This document shows positions 34,160 through 44,582 of a DNA stretch of 64,000 nucleotides, piece after piece. Position 1 is the first letter of the stretch. Each line of letters opens with the position of its first letter. The position numbers and the translations under genes are program-made. The notes under the pieces were generated by a model. That model was given only the letters and a program-made list of their open reading frames with translations. It did not search any database and was not told the origin of the DNA. Source of the DNA: Akebia trifoliata (Eukaryota; Streptophyta; Magnoliopsida; Ranunculales; Lardizabalaceae); assembly GCA_017979445.1 (NCBI GenBank), contig CM030706.1:27006493-27070492 (forward strand), written 5' to 3'.

Positions 34160-34495
34160 ATTACCTTTTATACCTACGGGTACGAGTCAAGAGTTGTAGC
34201 TTTCATAAATGGTTTGGCATCCCACGAGGGGACCAACCACGTACTAGTACTACGTTGGCAATCGGGACATGTGACTGTGTGGCTTACAATAGGATAAAGG
34301 CTCAGGTCACCCCAGCATGGGTGCATCAATATGTCTCTCAGAATCACCTGATCAGACGGTGTTGATGCCCCAGTTCGATATACCCTAAGGTACGTGACTG
34401 GAGTTGTGGGTTTCATGAATGACGTCACATCTCCGAAGAGACCGGGCCACGCACTAGTGCCACGTTGGCTAAATGGGACGTGTAAGTGAGTAAAG
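34160..34495 (-). repeat. Diverged tandem duplication, period about 211 bp
   Basis: A block with GGTACGAGTCAAGAGTTGTA, TTTCATAAATGG, CGTACTAGTACTACGTTGGC and GGGACATGTGA (34177-34273) recurs as GGTACGTGACTGGAGTTGTG, TTTCATGAATG, CGCACTAGTGCCACGTTGGC and GGGACGTGTAA (34390-34488). ORFs on both strands here (34024-34365 plus, 34174-34509 minus) follow from the repeat and lack domains. Confidence 0.75.
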
Positions 34496-34944
34496 CGGTA
34501 AACGTGCATGTGGTGTGTGCAAAGTAAGGTGGGGTGTGCCCCGCCTTTTCAAATAAATGGGCCCATGGCCCAATCAAGCCAATCAAGAGAGGATATTAAA
34601 TCATACAAGTGCAAGCAAACATCGATCAGGAACATACTCATATGGTTTAATTCAAGCTTTAAACGTGCACATCTCTAGCATTCATCAATTAGCAAATCAA
34701 TTAATAAATAAGGGCCTATAATAATTAATTAGATCTAATCATCGCAATAGGCACAATTTTTATAATTTTTAAAGTCCAATCAATGATCACTTTTAGGTGA
34801 TCCAAAATAAATCGAGATTCCAATAGGTGTTACATTGATGATAGAATGACAATGGTTGAGATGAGCTCACTCTCAAGAACATTAATTGTGCCAACATTAG
34901 ATAAATTCAGATTTTCTGTGAATTAGGAAAATAGAATCTGAACT

Positions 34945-35690
34945 TACATCGATGATATCTAAGGCTCTCGATAACGAAATCGAGTGAACTCAAGTTCTAA
35001 ATTAATCTACTCGATGAGATCTACATTTTAGTAATAGGTGTCCAGACTTAGTTCTCACCAGAAGGTTCTGTAAAAACGTTTTAACGTTGCTGTCCCAACT
35101 TTCATTCAGAAAAAATTCCAGATTTACAGATTGAACTTGCATCGATGATATCTAAGGCTTCCGATAACGAAATTGAGTGAACTCAAGCTCTAAATTAATC
35201 TACTCGATGAGATTACGTTTTATTAAGAGATTCCCAGATTTAATTCTCACTAGAATGTTCTGTAAAAAAGTTTTAACATTGCTGTCCCAACTTTCATTCA
35301 GAAATAATTCCAGATTTACATATTGAACTTGCATCGATGATATCTAAGGCTTCTGATAACGAAATTGAGTGAACTCAAGTTCTAAATTAATCTACTCGAT
35401 GAGATCTACGTTTTATTAAGAGGTTCCCAGACTTAATTCTCATTAGAATATTCTGTAAAAAAATTTTAACGTTGCTGTCCCAACTTTCATTCAGAAATAA
35501 TTCCAGATTTATAGATTGAACTTGCATCAGTGATATCTAAGGCTTCCGATAACGAAATTGAGTGAACTCAGATTCTAAATTAATCTACTCGACGAGATCT
35601 ATGTTTTATTAAGAGGCTCTTAGACTTAATTCTCACTAGAATATTCTCTAAAAATGTTTTAATATTTCTGTCCAACCTTCATCATTCCAT
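34945..35690 (-). repeat. Tandem array, period about 193 bp, nearly 4 units, next to the 5' LTR
   Basis: GATGATATCTAAGG starts units at about 34951, 35144, 35336 and 35529 (the last as GTGATATCTAAGG). Each unit contains GAACTCAAGTTCTAAATTAA, a CTACTCGATGAGATC block and TTTAACGTTGCTGTCCCAAC. It lies in the leader region of the minus-strand element, between the primer-binding site and the former gag. Confidence 0.92.
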
Positions 35691-35906
35691 CAATTTGAAT
35701 CTTTCATTATTTATGGGTCATCAAAAAGTGATCCTTAATTGAAAAAATAAAAAAATGCAATACCCAAAAGCATCTACAATCAAGACAAAAATAAATAAAT
35801 AAACAGAAAAAATAAATAAAATAAATCCAACTAAATAATAAAAAAAAACTAGGTCATCTTGGCAATGCTCCCATACTTGGGGTTTTTCAAGTTTGATCCT
35901 CAATAG

Positions 35907-35924
35907 TCCCCAGTGGAGTCGCCA
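35907..35924 (-). other. tRNA-Arg primer-binding site
   Basis: TCCCCAGTGGAGTCGCCA reads like the 3' end of a plant tRNA-Arg including its CCA, so the minus strand (TGGCGACTCCACTGGGGA) is complementary to it. It is one base from the LTR at 35926 and fixes the element's orientation as minus. Confidence 0.88.
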
Positions 35925-35925
35925 C

Positions 35926-37696
35926 TGAAAGCGCCCTCGATCCGCGGGGTGCGCGGACCCGCTTTTGACCCTTGAGGTTTGGGAGTCGCCACCTAGTTAT
36001 TACGGTCTAGGAACCGATCAATGACTCTAAACGGATAAAAACTAATCTAAAACCAAAAAAAACTGAATTCGGGGATCAAGTTACGGGGTTGGAAGGTGTT
36101 AGGCACCAACCCCGCCCGGCCGAAGCCGGTCTCTACTAAATTCCCAAGTAAATTACATTGCTAAAACCTAGATAAAAATAGAAAATAAAAAAAATAATAC
36201 CTTTCCGATGCAAGGACTTTACTCCCTCAGATCTGACAAAAGAGCTCCTTGTACCGTGCTCCCTTGCTACGTTCTGTTTCCGGATTTGTCTTCGGATCTC
36301 CGAGACCGAGGTATCTCCTTGTTCTTGAATCTGAACTCTTCAAGTTCGTTGAGGATTTGGGGGTGTTTTTAGAAGGCTTTTGGGTGTTTTCTAGACTAAA
36401 ATTGAAGGAGGGATGTTAGCTAAGGAGTTGGGGCTCCAAAACTAGGGTTTATGGGGGGCTAGGGGAGCTTCTAGACCTACTTCTCTTAAGGTTTATAATT
36501 TGATACGAAAATAGGGTGTGAGCACCTCTATTTATAGATGTTTTTAGGGGTTGATTTGGGTAGAGTTAGTGTTTAATTAGAGATCTTTTAATTAGAGTTG
36601 TGTTTTAGTTAAAATTGTTTTGTGTAGAATTGTGTTTTAATTCAAATTGTTTTGTGTAGAATTGTGTTTTAATTCAAATTGTTTTAGGTAGAATTGTTTT
36701 TAAGTTAGAACTCTATTAGATAGAGTTATTATTTAATTAGATCTCTATTATGACTTTTGGTCTTATTTGATTGACTTTTAATGTTTTGACTTTAGTCTTA
36801 ATTGATTGACTTTTAATATCTTGACTTTAGTCTTGCTTAATTGACTTTAATTTTGACTTCAGTCTCACTTGATTGACTTTAATACCTTGACTTCAGTCTT
36901 GCTTGATTTACTTTGATTTTTGGAAAACCCTCTTCCATTATTTCTTTAATTCTTTGGACCCCCAAATGGAGGGGTCCTTAAAGAAATATCCCACGAACCC
37001 TCAACAATTTTGCCTGAGAGCCCGATTAATCGATTTTTAGGTTCAAAATTTTAAATTAATTTCATTAATGTTTAAATTTAATTATTTAATATTTTATTTA
37101 TTAATTTCGAATTTTTTAATTATGAAAATTGTGAAATTACCGTTTTGCCCCCGGAGAGGACTTTTCACGTTTCAAATCGTTTTTTAATGTTCTAGGATGT
37201 TTTAGAATCGATTTTTCGTAAGGAATTCAATGAAAATATTGGTTTGTGTCATTTATGAAATTTTTTATGTGAAATGATTGTGAACTTTATGAGGGGCATT
37301 TTCGTAATTTTGTCAAATTCTGTTAAAATTGGTGAAATGATCTATTTAGTTTTAATTTGTTATTTTATGTGTTCGAGAGAGTTTTCATAAGCGTAACGTA
37401 GGCTCTAGGGTTGTTTTGATGTCAGGGGTATTTTGATAATTTGATCAATTTTTAGTGATTTTTATCGTAAAGCTTCTTTTTGGTCTGCAAGATGATGATT
37501 TCTATGTTTTTGGGGTTGTGTTTTCCTAGCGTAGCGTGATTTCTAAGGTTTTGTCAGTTCGAGATACCTCATCCGGATTTCTGAAACACATCTGGTAACA
37601 AAATAAAGCAACGGAATACACATCCATCATTGGGAATCCTTGCGATCGGGTTGACAAGTTGATTAATCAGGCGGATGCAAAAATGGGGTGTCTACA
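35926..37696 (-). repeat. 5' LTR (in element orientation) of the Ogre-like element
   Basis: Near-identical to 26892-28661. The differences I can see are one extra A in an A-run, G/A in the GGAGAACC context, G/T in AATCGGTTTTT, A/G in TTTTCATAATT, C/A in TTTTCCTAAGC, C/T in GTTTCTGGGG, G/A in GCGTGGTTTC and T/C in CATCTGGATT. Confidence 0.93.
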
Positions 37697-37701
37697 CTTT
37701 G
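37697..37701. repeat. Target-site duplication CTTTG (right)
   Basis: Identical to 26887-26891. Confidence 0.9.
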
Positions 37702-39466
37702 TTTATTGGTTTGATCTTTTAGTGAGGTTCGTGATTTGAACCACACCATGTAGGAATCAAAATTACATGTATGAGATTTTTTTCACCTTTGAAATGTTTT
37801 TGTTAACTTTAAAGGTTGAATATAGGTCTATAGGGGCCTACACTCTTGATTGTAGCTATTTTTAAAGTGGGTGTGTGTGCAAAGTGTTGCATGTGATGGA
37901 CTTACCAAGAGAAGATTATTATCAAGGAGAGTTTACTTTCTAGTTCATTGCTATCAAAAACAAGAAAAAGATCATCTAATATATGTATTTAAATTGCAAG
38001 AATATCAATGCATCTACCCTAGAAACTAAATTTTAAGAAACTAAGGAATATAAAGCAACATCTAAAACTCTTAAGGAGTTTATTAAAGACTTATAGATGG
38101 AGATTACCTTATAGAGGAATGACTCTCTCCCCCCAAGCCTTGAGGCTAAGAACTAAGGAAAACATCTAAATAAAAAAAATGCTCGAAATTAAATAGAAGA
38201 GATGATAAGAAATGGGATATTAGATAGGGAGATTGGAGGGTTTAACACCACCTTGGTCTTCTTCTGTCGCTTTTTTCTTCTTCTTCTTCTTTTTATTGAT
38301 TTGTTCTTCTATGACTTTTGAGAGAGGTTGAGAAAATAGGAAGGCTAGAGATGATAGTGAGATTTTTGGGCAAAATTTTGGATTACCAGATGAGTTCTTC
38401 CTTTACCTTGGAAAGGTCTCCTATTTATACGATTTTGGGAGACCCTTGGGGATAAATTAATCTTAATTCTTCAAGTTCCTAATAATTTCACTAAAACTTT
38501 CATGAAAAATCATAATTACTCCTCATCTCCTTAGCCTTGATGGTCTTTCACTCATCTATGGTCTCACCAATCAAAATGATCACATGATAGATTAATGAAA
38601 GCTAATGGTTCCTAAAGAATTCTTTAAGAGGGGTAGAGTGGTCCTAAGACCTTGGTTTTAAGTCAATGTAAGGGAACCAAGTCAAATAGCATATAATTAA
38701 ATGATAGGTTTTTGGCCTCTTTGATCACTTTCCTAAGGAGAGTCTCCAATAGACTAGGGATAGGTTGGTCATTGGGTAAAAGTTTTAAAGAATTCTCTAG
38801 GGTGGATAAACATGTCATAGGCTTTGAAAATTAGTCAATTTACATGGCATGCGATAGAATCCCTTTAATCTTTGAAAAATGTTAAAAGGGTAGAAAAGAA
38901 ATTTATCTTTGGTGAGTCTCAACAAACCAAGGTTAGTGGAGATAATTGACCTTAAATGGAGACCAAGCAAGACCTTAAGTCAAGATTAGGAGAATGAGTA
39001 ATTTACTAAAACCCTCAGGTGGGAATGATTGTGAAGGTTTTAGCATGGGTAAAAGGAAAATTAGTGAAGGCTTTCTTGGAGAATAAGTCATCAAAAGAAG
39101 GGTTTAAAGAGTCATTTTTCCTAAAAAAAATTCGAGCACACATGAGTAATTCAACAGAAATCAAGTTTGGCCAAACTCTAGGTTTGACCAAGCAAAATCT
39201 AGTAAAAAAATTAAGCCTGGCTGAACATGAGGTTCGACCATACCAAAATTGCCTTTGACGTGGTTGAGGTCATTCCAGGATTAAACATGGTCTGATCAAA
39301 GGTAAGGTTCGGCTAGACTTAAAATTTCCTCTCAAAATAATCTTCAGGCCATGTGGCTACTTGACTAATGGCTTTAAATTCTTTTGAAAAATACATTGGG
39401 TTAAGCCCATTCTCAGAAGCTTCTTGGTGCTCTCGGACTTGGCCTAGGCAAAAATAGAGTGTCTAT
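37702..39466 (-). repeat. Old gypsy LTR, right part
   Basis: Continuation of 26366-26891 after the Ogre-like insertion. It ends AGAGTGTCTATA, a decayed TGTCTACA end. It is homologous to the split LTR at 12400-13412 plus 19584-20460. A CCAGA-like word flanks both outer ends (26354-26360 and about 39468-39473), a probable decayed 5-bp target duplication. The ORF at 39019-39258 inside it has no domain. Confidence 0.6.
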
Positions 39467-39762
39467 ACCCAGAATTTTTATATTTCAAATAAATATATTA
39501 ACCTAGATAATTATCCAAGGTCTAGATTTCACAACAAGTGCAAAAATCCTGGTATACCAACCTGTTTGGAATTTTGGATTCATAGGAAAATCAAATATTG
39601 AAAGGTGTTGGTTAACAAAGTTAAAGTTCGATTTATTTGGCAATTCAAATAACAACGAATTTGAATCAACACTTGAATCTAAAAATTATACAGATTTCTA
39701 TTTATTAAATACAAAGAAGAGATGGGAGGAAAAAAAAATTTCCTTCAAACAAAATCAACATT
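39467..39762 (-). other. Copia leader, part next to the primer-binding site
   Basis: On the minus strand it runs from the primer-binding site through GTTGTGAAATCTAGACCTTG and AAATATATTTATTTGAAATA to AATTCTGGG, where it would rejoin 26365 to give a continuous copia leader ahead of gag. Confidence 0.65.
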
Positions 39763-39774
39763 GCTCTGATACCA
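39763..39774 (-). other. tRNA-iMet primer-binding site of the copia element
   Basis: GCTCTGATACCA, complement TGGTATCAGAGC, is the standard initiator-Met primer-binding site. One base separates it from the LTR beginning at 39776. Confidence 0.9.
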
Positions 39775-39775
39775 T

Positions 39776-40150
39776 TGCTAGAATTTAGATCTTGTAACGC
39801 GTGGGATGTGATCATTAGACTTGAGAATCTCAAAAGGATTTCCTAAAAAGAAAATAGAGTAAATGATCTTAATGGATCATCTCATATTTATATGTATTGG
39901 AGGGGGTTCCAACATTTTCCAAGATGTATAAACATTGGGGTGCTAATAGCATTAATGAGTATTAACCCACTTACCGAACCATTGCTTCTCTATGCCCTCG
40001 AAAGCGAACAACATAGTCTATTCGTGTAGAGTCCCCAATTCATGTCATCTCTCTAAACAAGGAAACATATGAAATTAATTATAATTATTAGGTAATTATT
40101 TTATTATTGTGGAGTAATTTAATAAATTACTCCCAATCAATACTAAATCA
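39776..40150 (-). repeat. 5' LTR of the copia element
   Basis: Starts TGCTAGAATTTAG just outside the primer-binding site and is taken to end at AATACTAAATCA by the TG...CA rule. About 375 bp. The outer edge is inferred and no partner LTR was found to the left of the integrase fragment. Confidence 0.6.
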
Positions 40151-40651
40151 CTTTTTTTATTTTTCTTGTGTGGAAACTATCTCATATTTTTTAGTTGTAT
40201 AATTACCATGGACGAACAATTAGTTTTTTTAACTTTGTGGTGAGTATACATGTAACTTGGACTTGAGGTAAGAGAATGGGCAATTAATGGAACCCATCTA
40301 TTGAATGTGTAAACCTACAGTATCAACTCTCAAGTACATTCAAATCATTCAAAATTTGCTGAAGTTTCTTAACTTTCAAGGACTATCAGACAGAATTCAG
40401 CCGCCTTTCCTCCTTCCACAAGGGTGTGTGACTTTTTATTAAAAAATAGACTAATTTATGTCTTTTTATTTCCATGGATGTAAAAAAAATTATTATTATT
40501 AATTACTTATTTTGGATTCAAGCACTTTTCACTGCTAATTTCTAGTTATTAGATATTTGGGTATTCAAATCAAATGGCTATGGTCAACAATCAAAAGTGA
40601 TAGGGCTACTAAAAGTTTGGTGAACATTTTATTTTTAAAGATATATATATT
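40151..40651. other. AT-rich spacer, nothing recognised
   Basis: No gene, RNA or repeat terminus was identified. Confidence 0.4.
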
Positions 40652-41007
40652 AGGGTCTCGTTCAGCAACAAACATTTTGGCAAAATATTTTTCAAAACAT
40701 GAGTTAGAGGTTTTGGAATGGGCTGATTTTTGGTGAGGATGATCTCTACGGTGAGGAGATCATCCTCACAAAAAATCAGCCCATTCCAAAACTTCTAGCC
40801 TCAGTTTACAAGTTGAAAAATCGTGGACCGTCCATTTTTTATAAATCATTTTTGATGGGGTTAGAAGTTTTGGAATGGGCTGATTTTTGGTGATGATGAT
40901 CCCCTCACTGTAAAGATGATCGTCACCAAAAATCAGCCCATTCCAAAGCCTCTAACCCATGTTTTGAAAAATGTTTTGCTAAAATGTTTGTTGCTGAACA
41001 TTTCCCA
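40652..41007. mobile_element. MITE with two internal hairpins (four copies of one arm)
   Basis: The terminal inverted repeats are GTTCAGCAACAAACATTTTG (left) and the complement of AAATGTTTGTTGCTGAAC (right). Inside, TTTTGGAATGGGCTGATTTT occurs at about 40711 and 40872 in direct orientation, and its complement at about 40766 and 40932. The element can therefore form two adjacent hairpins or one long hairpin. It is flanked on both sides by TA repeats, consistent with a TA-rich target; an exact TSD cannot be read in the (AT)n context. Confidence 0.8.
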
Positions 41008-42093
41008 TATATATATATATTGAATGAGTTTATCAAACAAAATTGAACTTCAGTAAGAGAGTGTATGATTGCAAATAAAAGTGTAGTGCTTTACCGGATT
41101 GACTAATACTGACAAGGAATGGAATATTAAGTAGCTGTATAGGCCCCGTTTGTAATGAAAAGAGAGATACCACTAAATCGCCTCTTTATTGGACCATCGG
41201 TGTGAACACAACGATCCCTATAAAGGACCAAGTACCGATTCTAATTTGGATCTTGACATGTTGGTAGATTTTAACCCTAGGCATCTTTCCACTCACCTTC
41301 TCTAAGAAAATTGTCCTTTTGGATATGAATTTTCTTATCAAGTCTTTGTCCGTGTTTGATTGTACCTTGGATAATATGGAAAATATTGAGAATTGATTTT
41401 TAAATTTTAGGAGTGACAACAATCGTGAGATAATGACATTAAAAAAATTTCTACCATGACAAGAAACCCATTTTTATTGAAAATATATATTAGTTTAGTT
41501 CCACATTTGACACTCATTGCCTTTGTCTCTCTGCTTATGAGTTCCTAGGCCTCATAACCAATTGATTTGGAGTTGGACCCAAATTTATCATGGTAAAATG
41601 AATGTATGTGGTTTTGTATCTGATTTTATTTTTTTTTTAAGAATATTATATTCGACTTTTTATTTGACTTTTTGAAGGATATCCTTATCAATCTCGTACC
41701 CAAATTTCAGATGAATATCTAGATTATATATAAACCTCGTTGAGAGGATTGGGGAGTTCTAATTTTTTGGTCATATCCAGGGTCAAATAAGCCTCATTAT
41801 GAATTTATTGTCTTAAACTCAGGTAAATGGATATTCAAGCTGGATTTGATACATATTTGTATCAGGCCCTATAAAATTGGGTAAGATAATTTTGGGTACG
41901 TTTCTCTGAATTCTTAATTGGGTAAATAAAATGTACTAGAGCCCAAATAATTAGGATCAAATGAATCTGGAAATTGAATATTATCTGACCTGTTGCCAAC
42001 CTTGGACGCATGCTTTTAGCATTAGAAAACATTTTTTATATCGGAATTATTATTTTATTATATAATAAGAAACGTTCTCCACAAATCAACAAA
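41008..42093. other. Unassigned intergenic DNA
   Basis: The 78-codon minus-strand ORF at 41186-41422 has no recognised domain. A stretch near 41550-42005 has the character of a degenerate hAT-type MITE (GACCTGTTGCCAACC near 41988) but only one end is visible. Confidence 0.35.
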
Positions 42094-42336
42094 TGTTGGG
42101 CATAATGACCAGGGTCTCTCTCAAACAAGGGGAAGGTCTTGAGTTCAAGCCCCTCGTTGGCCCCTCTCAAGGATTTATCTCGGCTTACCGGGTATGTGTG
42201 GTTTGCATGGTATTACATGTACTCAAAGACTTTGGCTTGACATGAAACTCCAAGAGGCTAGTTGCCTCGCCTTTGCTACTTGGTCCTATGGGTCGGGACA
42301 CCTTCGTCATCAAAAACACAAAAGGAAAGAAAAATG
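42094..42336 (+). mobile_element. tRNA-derived SINE
   Basis: It begins TTGGGCATAATGACCAGGG, has an internal B-box-like word GAGTTCAAGCCCC about 40 bases downstream (consensus GWTCRANNC), a G/C-richer body, and ends in an A-rich tail (AAAACACAAAAGGAAAGAAA). The length of about 240 bp fits plant SINEs. The A box is degenerate, and the family was not identified. Confidence 0.6.
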
Positions 42337-42341
42337 CTTAT

Positions 42342-43903
42342 TGTAGAGACACCGTTTTTTGCATTCAATTGATTAATCAACTCATCATCCCAATCGCTGT
42401 GGTTCTCGATGATGAACATATATTCTAAAGGTTTTTGTCATTCACTAGATATGTTTCCAAAACTTAGATTAGATAATCCATGCAAACAAACCTTAAAAAC
42501 TATACTGCGCTAGGAAAATACAATCTGAAACATAGAAATCATTATTTTAATACTAAACGAAGCTTTACAAGAAAAATTGTTTAAAAACGATCAAATTATC
42601 AAAATACCCCTGATGCCAAAATACTACTAGTGGCTACATCACATTTAGAAAAACATTTTCAAACACATAATATGACAACCTAAAACCTAATAAACTATTT
42701 TTCTATTTTCACAAAATTACCAAAATACTCCTTATGGGATCCACATCCATTTTAAGTCAAAAATCCCTAAATGAAACAAACCGACATTTCCAACCAATTC
42801 CTTGTAAAAAATCAATTCGGAAACATCCTAAAACATCAAAAAAATGATATTCCATCACAAAAACCCTTTTTAAGGGCAAAACGATAATTTTTAAATTTTA
42901 AAATTCGAAAAATCTAAAATTGATAATTAGAAATATTAATAAATGTAAAGTGAAATCTTAATAAATCAAATTAAAAATTATAAACAAATAAATGTGATTA
43001 ATTAAACCTATGGGCCGATTTCAAGTAGCAACTCATTTATTCTAGTGGGACCCACGCAATATTTAATTAAAGAACCCTTCACGGGGATCTCAAAGAATTT
43101 CAAATAACTTAATAAATAACCCTCCATGAAAAGTTTTCTAAAATTTAAAAAATAACTATTCTCTCCAATTTAAATAATAACCACTTGAAATCTTATCTAA
43201 AACCACCTGAAGATAAGTTAGGAATAAACTCTATCTAAAAATATACTTAATATAACTCAAACCTTGTAACAAATAAATAAAAACACTTTTAAAAAAGGCA
43301 ACTTTACTATAAAATCTTGTAAGTCTTCAAAAATCTTAGAGAAAAGAGCTTAAAAGCTTTCCAGAACCCTTTTAAAACCCAAAATTTGAAGTCCCAACCC
43401 AATACCCATACCCTAAGCCTTGATTTTCAATCTAAAAACATTTAGAAATCCTAAAAAACACTTGGATTTAACTAGTAAAATATATAAGAATTTTTATCTT
43501 GGTAATCTGGCACAGATCAAAAAGCAAATACAAATTGAGAAAATTTACAAGAAAATACTCACCACTAATTTCTAAGAGAACACACTATCGACAATCAACT
43601 ATCGATCTCATCCAAAGGTAATCCCACTAATTTTAGAAATTATGATTCCTGCAATGTAGATTTTAGGTATTAGTAGGAATTGACTTTTGTCAAGCAGGAT
43701 TGGTGCCTAACACCTTCCAATCGCGTAACTTGATCCCCTTACTCATAGTCTATTAGTGAATTTTTTTTTTTTGCTTTATCTATTTAGAGTCAATTTTTAT
43801 TTTAAGATCGTAAAATTAGACAACACTCTATAAAACCTCATAAAAGGATTTTTCCTGATAAAACCCTAAAGTGGATCCACACCCGTAGATCGAGGCATTT
43901 TCA
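42342..43903 (+). repeat. Solo gypsy LTR with 5-bp TSD CTTAT
   Basis: It begins TGTAGAGACACCG and ends GGCATTTTCA, matching in order the reverse complement of the Ogre-like LTR: GATTAATCAACT, CATAGAAATCAT, CAAATTATCAAAATACCCCT, and finally GATCCACACCCGTAGATCGA against the rule end GCACCCCGCGGATCGAGG. CTTAT lies directly outside both ends (42337-42341 and 43904-43908). No primer-binding site, interior or second LTR is present, so it is a product of LTR-LTR recombination. Sequence divergence from the young LTR is high. Confidence 0.9.
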
Positions 43904-43908
43904 CTTAT

Positions 43909-44213
43909 TACACCCCAATTTAAAATAAATAAATAAATGAATGGTTGAGAATAAGTAAAAGTTGGGGTCCAATAGAAGCTCTCTCTCTCTTTCTCACAAT
44001 CATTTTACCATTTTTTTTATTTTTTTAGGGTTTAGGATTTTATACAGCTACCAAATTGTTTGAATGGAATGTGTAATGATTTGTAACATTGAGATAATAA
44101 TTTGAGCCAAAATTTTGTACTGTTTGAAGAGTATATTTTAACTTTTAATCTTTAATTGAGATGTGATAAATAATTTAAGAAATTGGGGTGTAATAAATAA
44201 AAGTTGGGTTGCC
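43909..44213. mobile_element. MITE remnant with GGGGTGTAATA-type termini
   Basis: The right end AATTGGGGTGTAATAAATAA, then AAGTTGGGTTGCC, is the complement of the type seen at 50057 (GGCACCCAAACTTTTACTTA, then TTACACCCCAATT). The left part (TTATTACACCCCAATTT) lies directly at the solo LTR edge, so the element's own left end was disrupted by that insertion or was never complete. Confidence 0.45.
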
Positions 44214-44582
44214 GATGGTGGGAGCGGATCCTTTATAACGAGTTTCTCTTGTAGTTCTTGTTCTACAAAAAAAAAAAAAAAAAACACACTGAAAAAATCT
44301 AACAACACTATCCTCTTGGATTTATGATTTAGATCAGATTTAAAAAATAAAAAGAAAATCAAAGAATATTTTTTTTTAACTAAAATCAAGTGTTTGAAAT
44401 GGATGATCATTAAACTCCTAAATTTTAACAATTAGATATAACTGTTTATCACATGGAAAGTCCATCACATGTATATTATTCAATTTTTAACCCTATTTTT
44501 TTAATTTATAAAATACCTCAACTTGTTTTCTTCCCCGAAATCGTTTAACCCATTTCTCTACCTCTAATCCTCTGTCACCACT

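Larger units (their letters stand above)
26892..37696 (-). mobile_element. Young Ogre/Tat-like Ty3/gypsy LTR retrotransposon, internally degenerate
   Basis: LTRs at 26892-28661 and 35926-37696 begin TG and end CA and are flanked by the 5-bp TSD CTTTG. The primer-binding site is on the minus strand next to the right LTR, so the element reads right to left: the 5' LTR is 35926-37696 and the 3' LTR is 26892-28661. The LTRs differ at only about 7 substitutions and one A indel over 1770 bp. The 7.26-kb interior has a recognisable but broken integrase (31790-32375) and no readable gag, protease or RT. It is loaded with tandem arrays. Ogre/Tat elements are known for tRNA-Arg priming and for tandem repeats near the 3' LTR, and both are seen here. 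Confidence 0.9.

Noticed and set aside
33606..34509. ORFs of 66-113 codons on both strands
   Set aside because: They lie in the noncoding interior of the Ogre-like element, overlap each other antisense and carry no recognisable domain.
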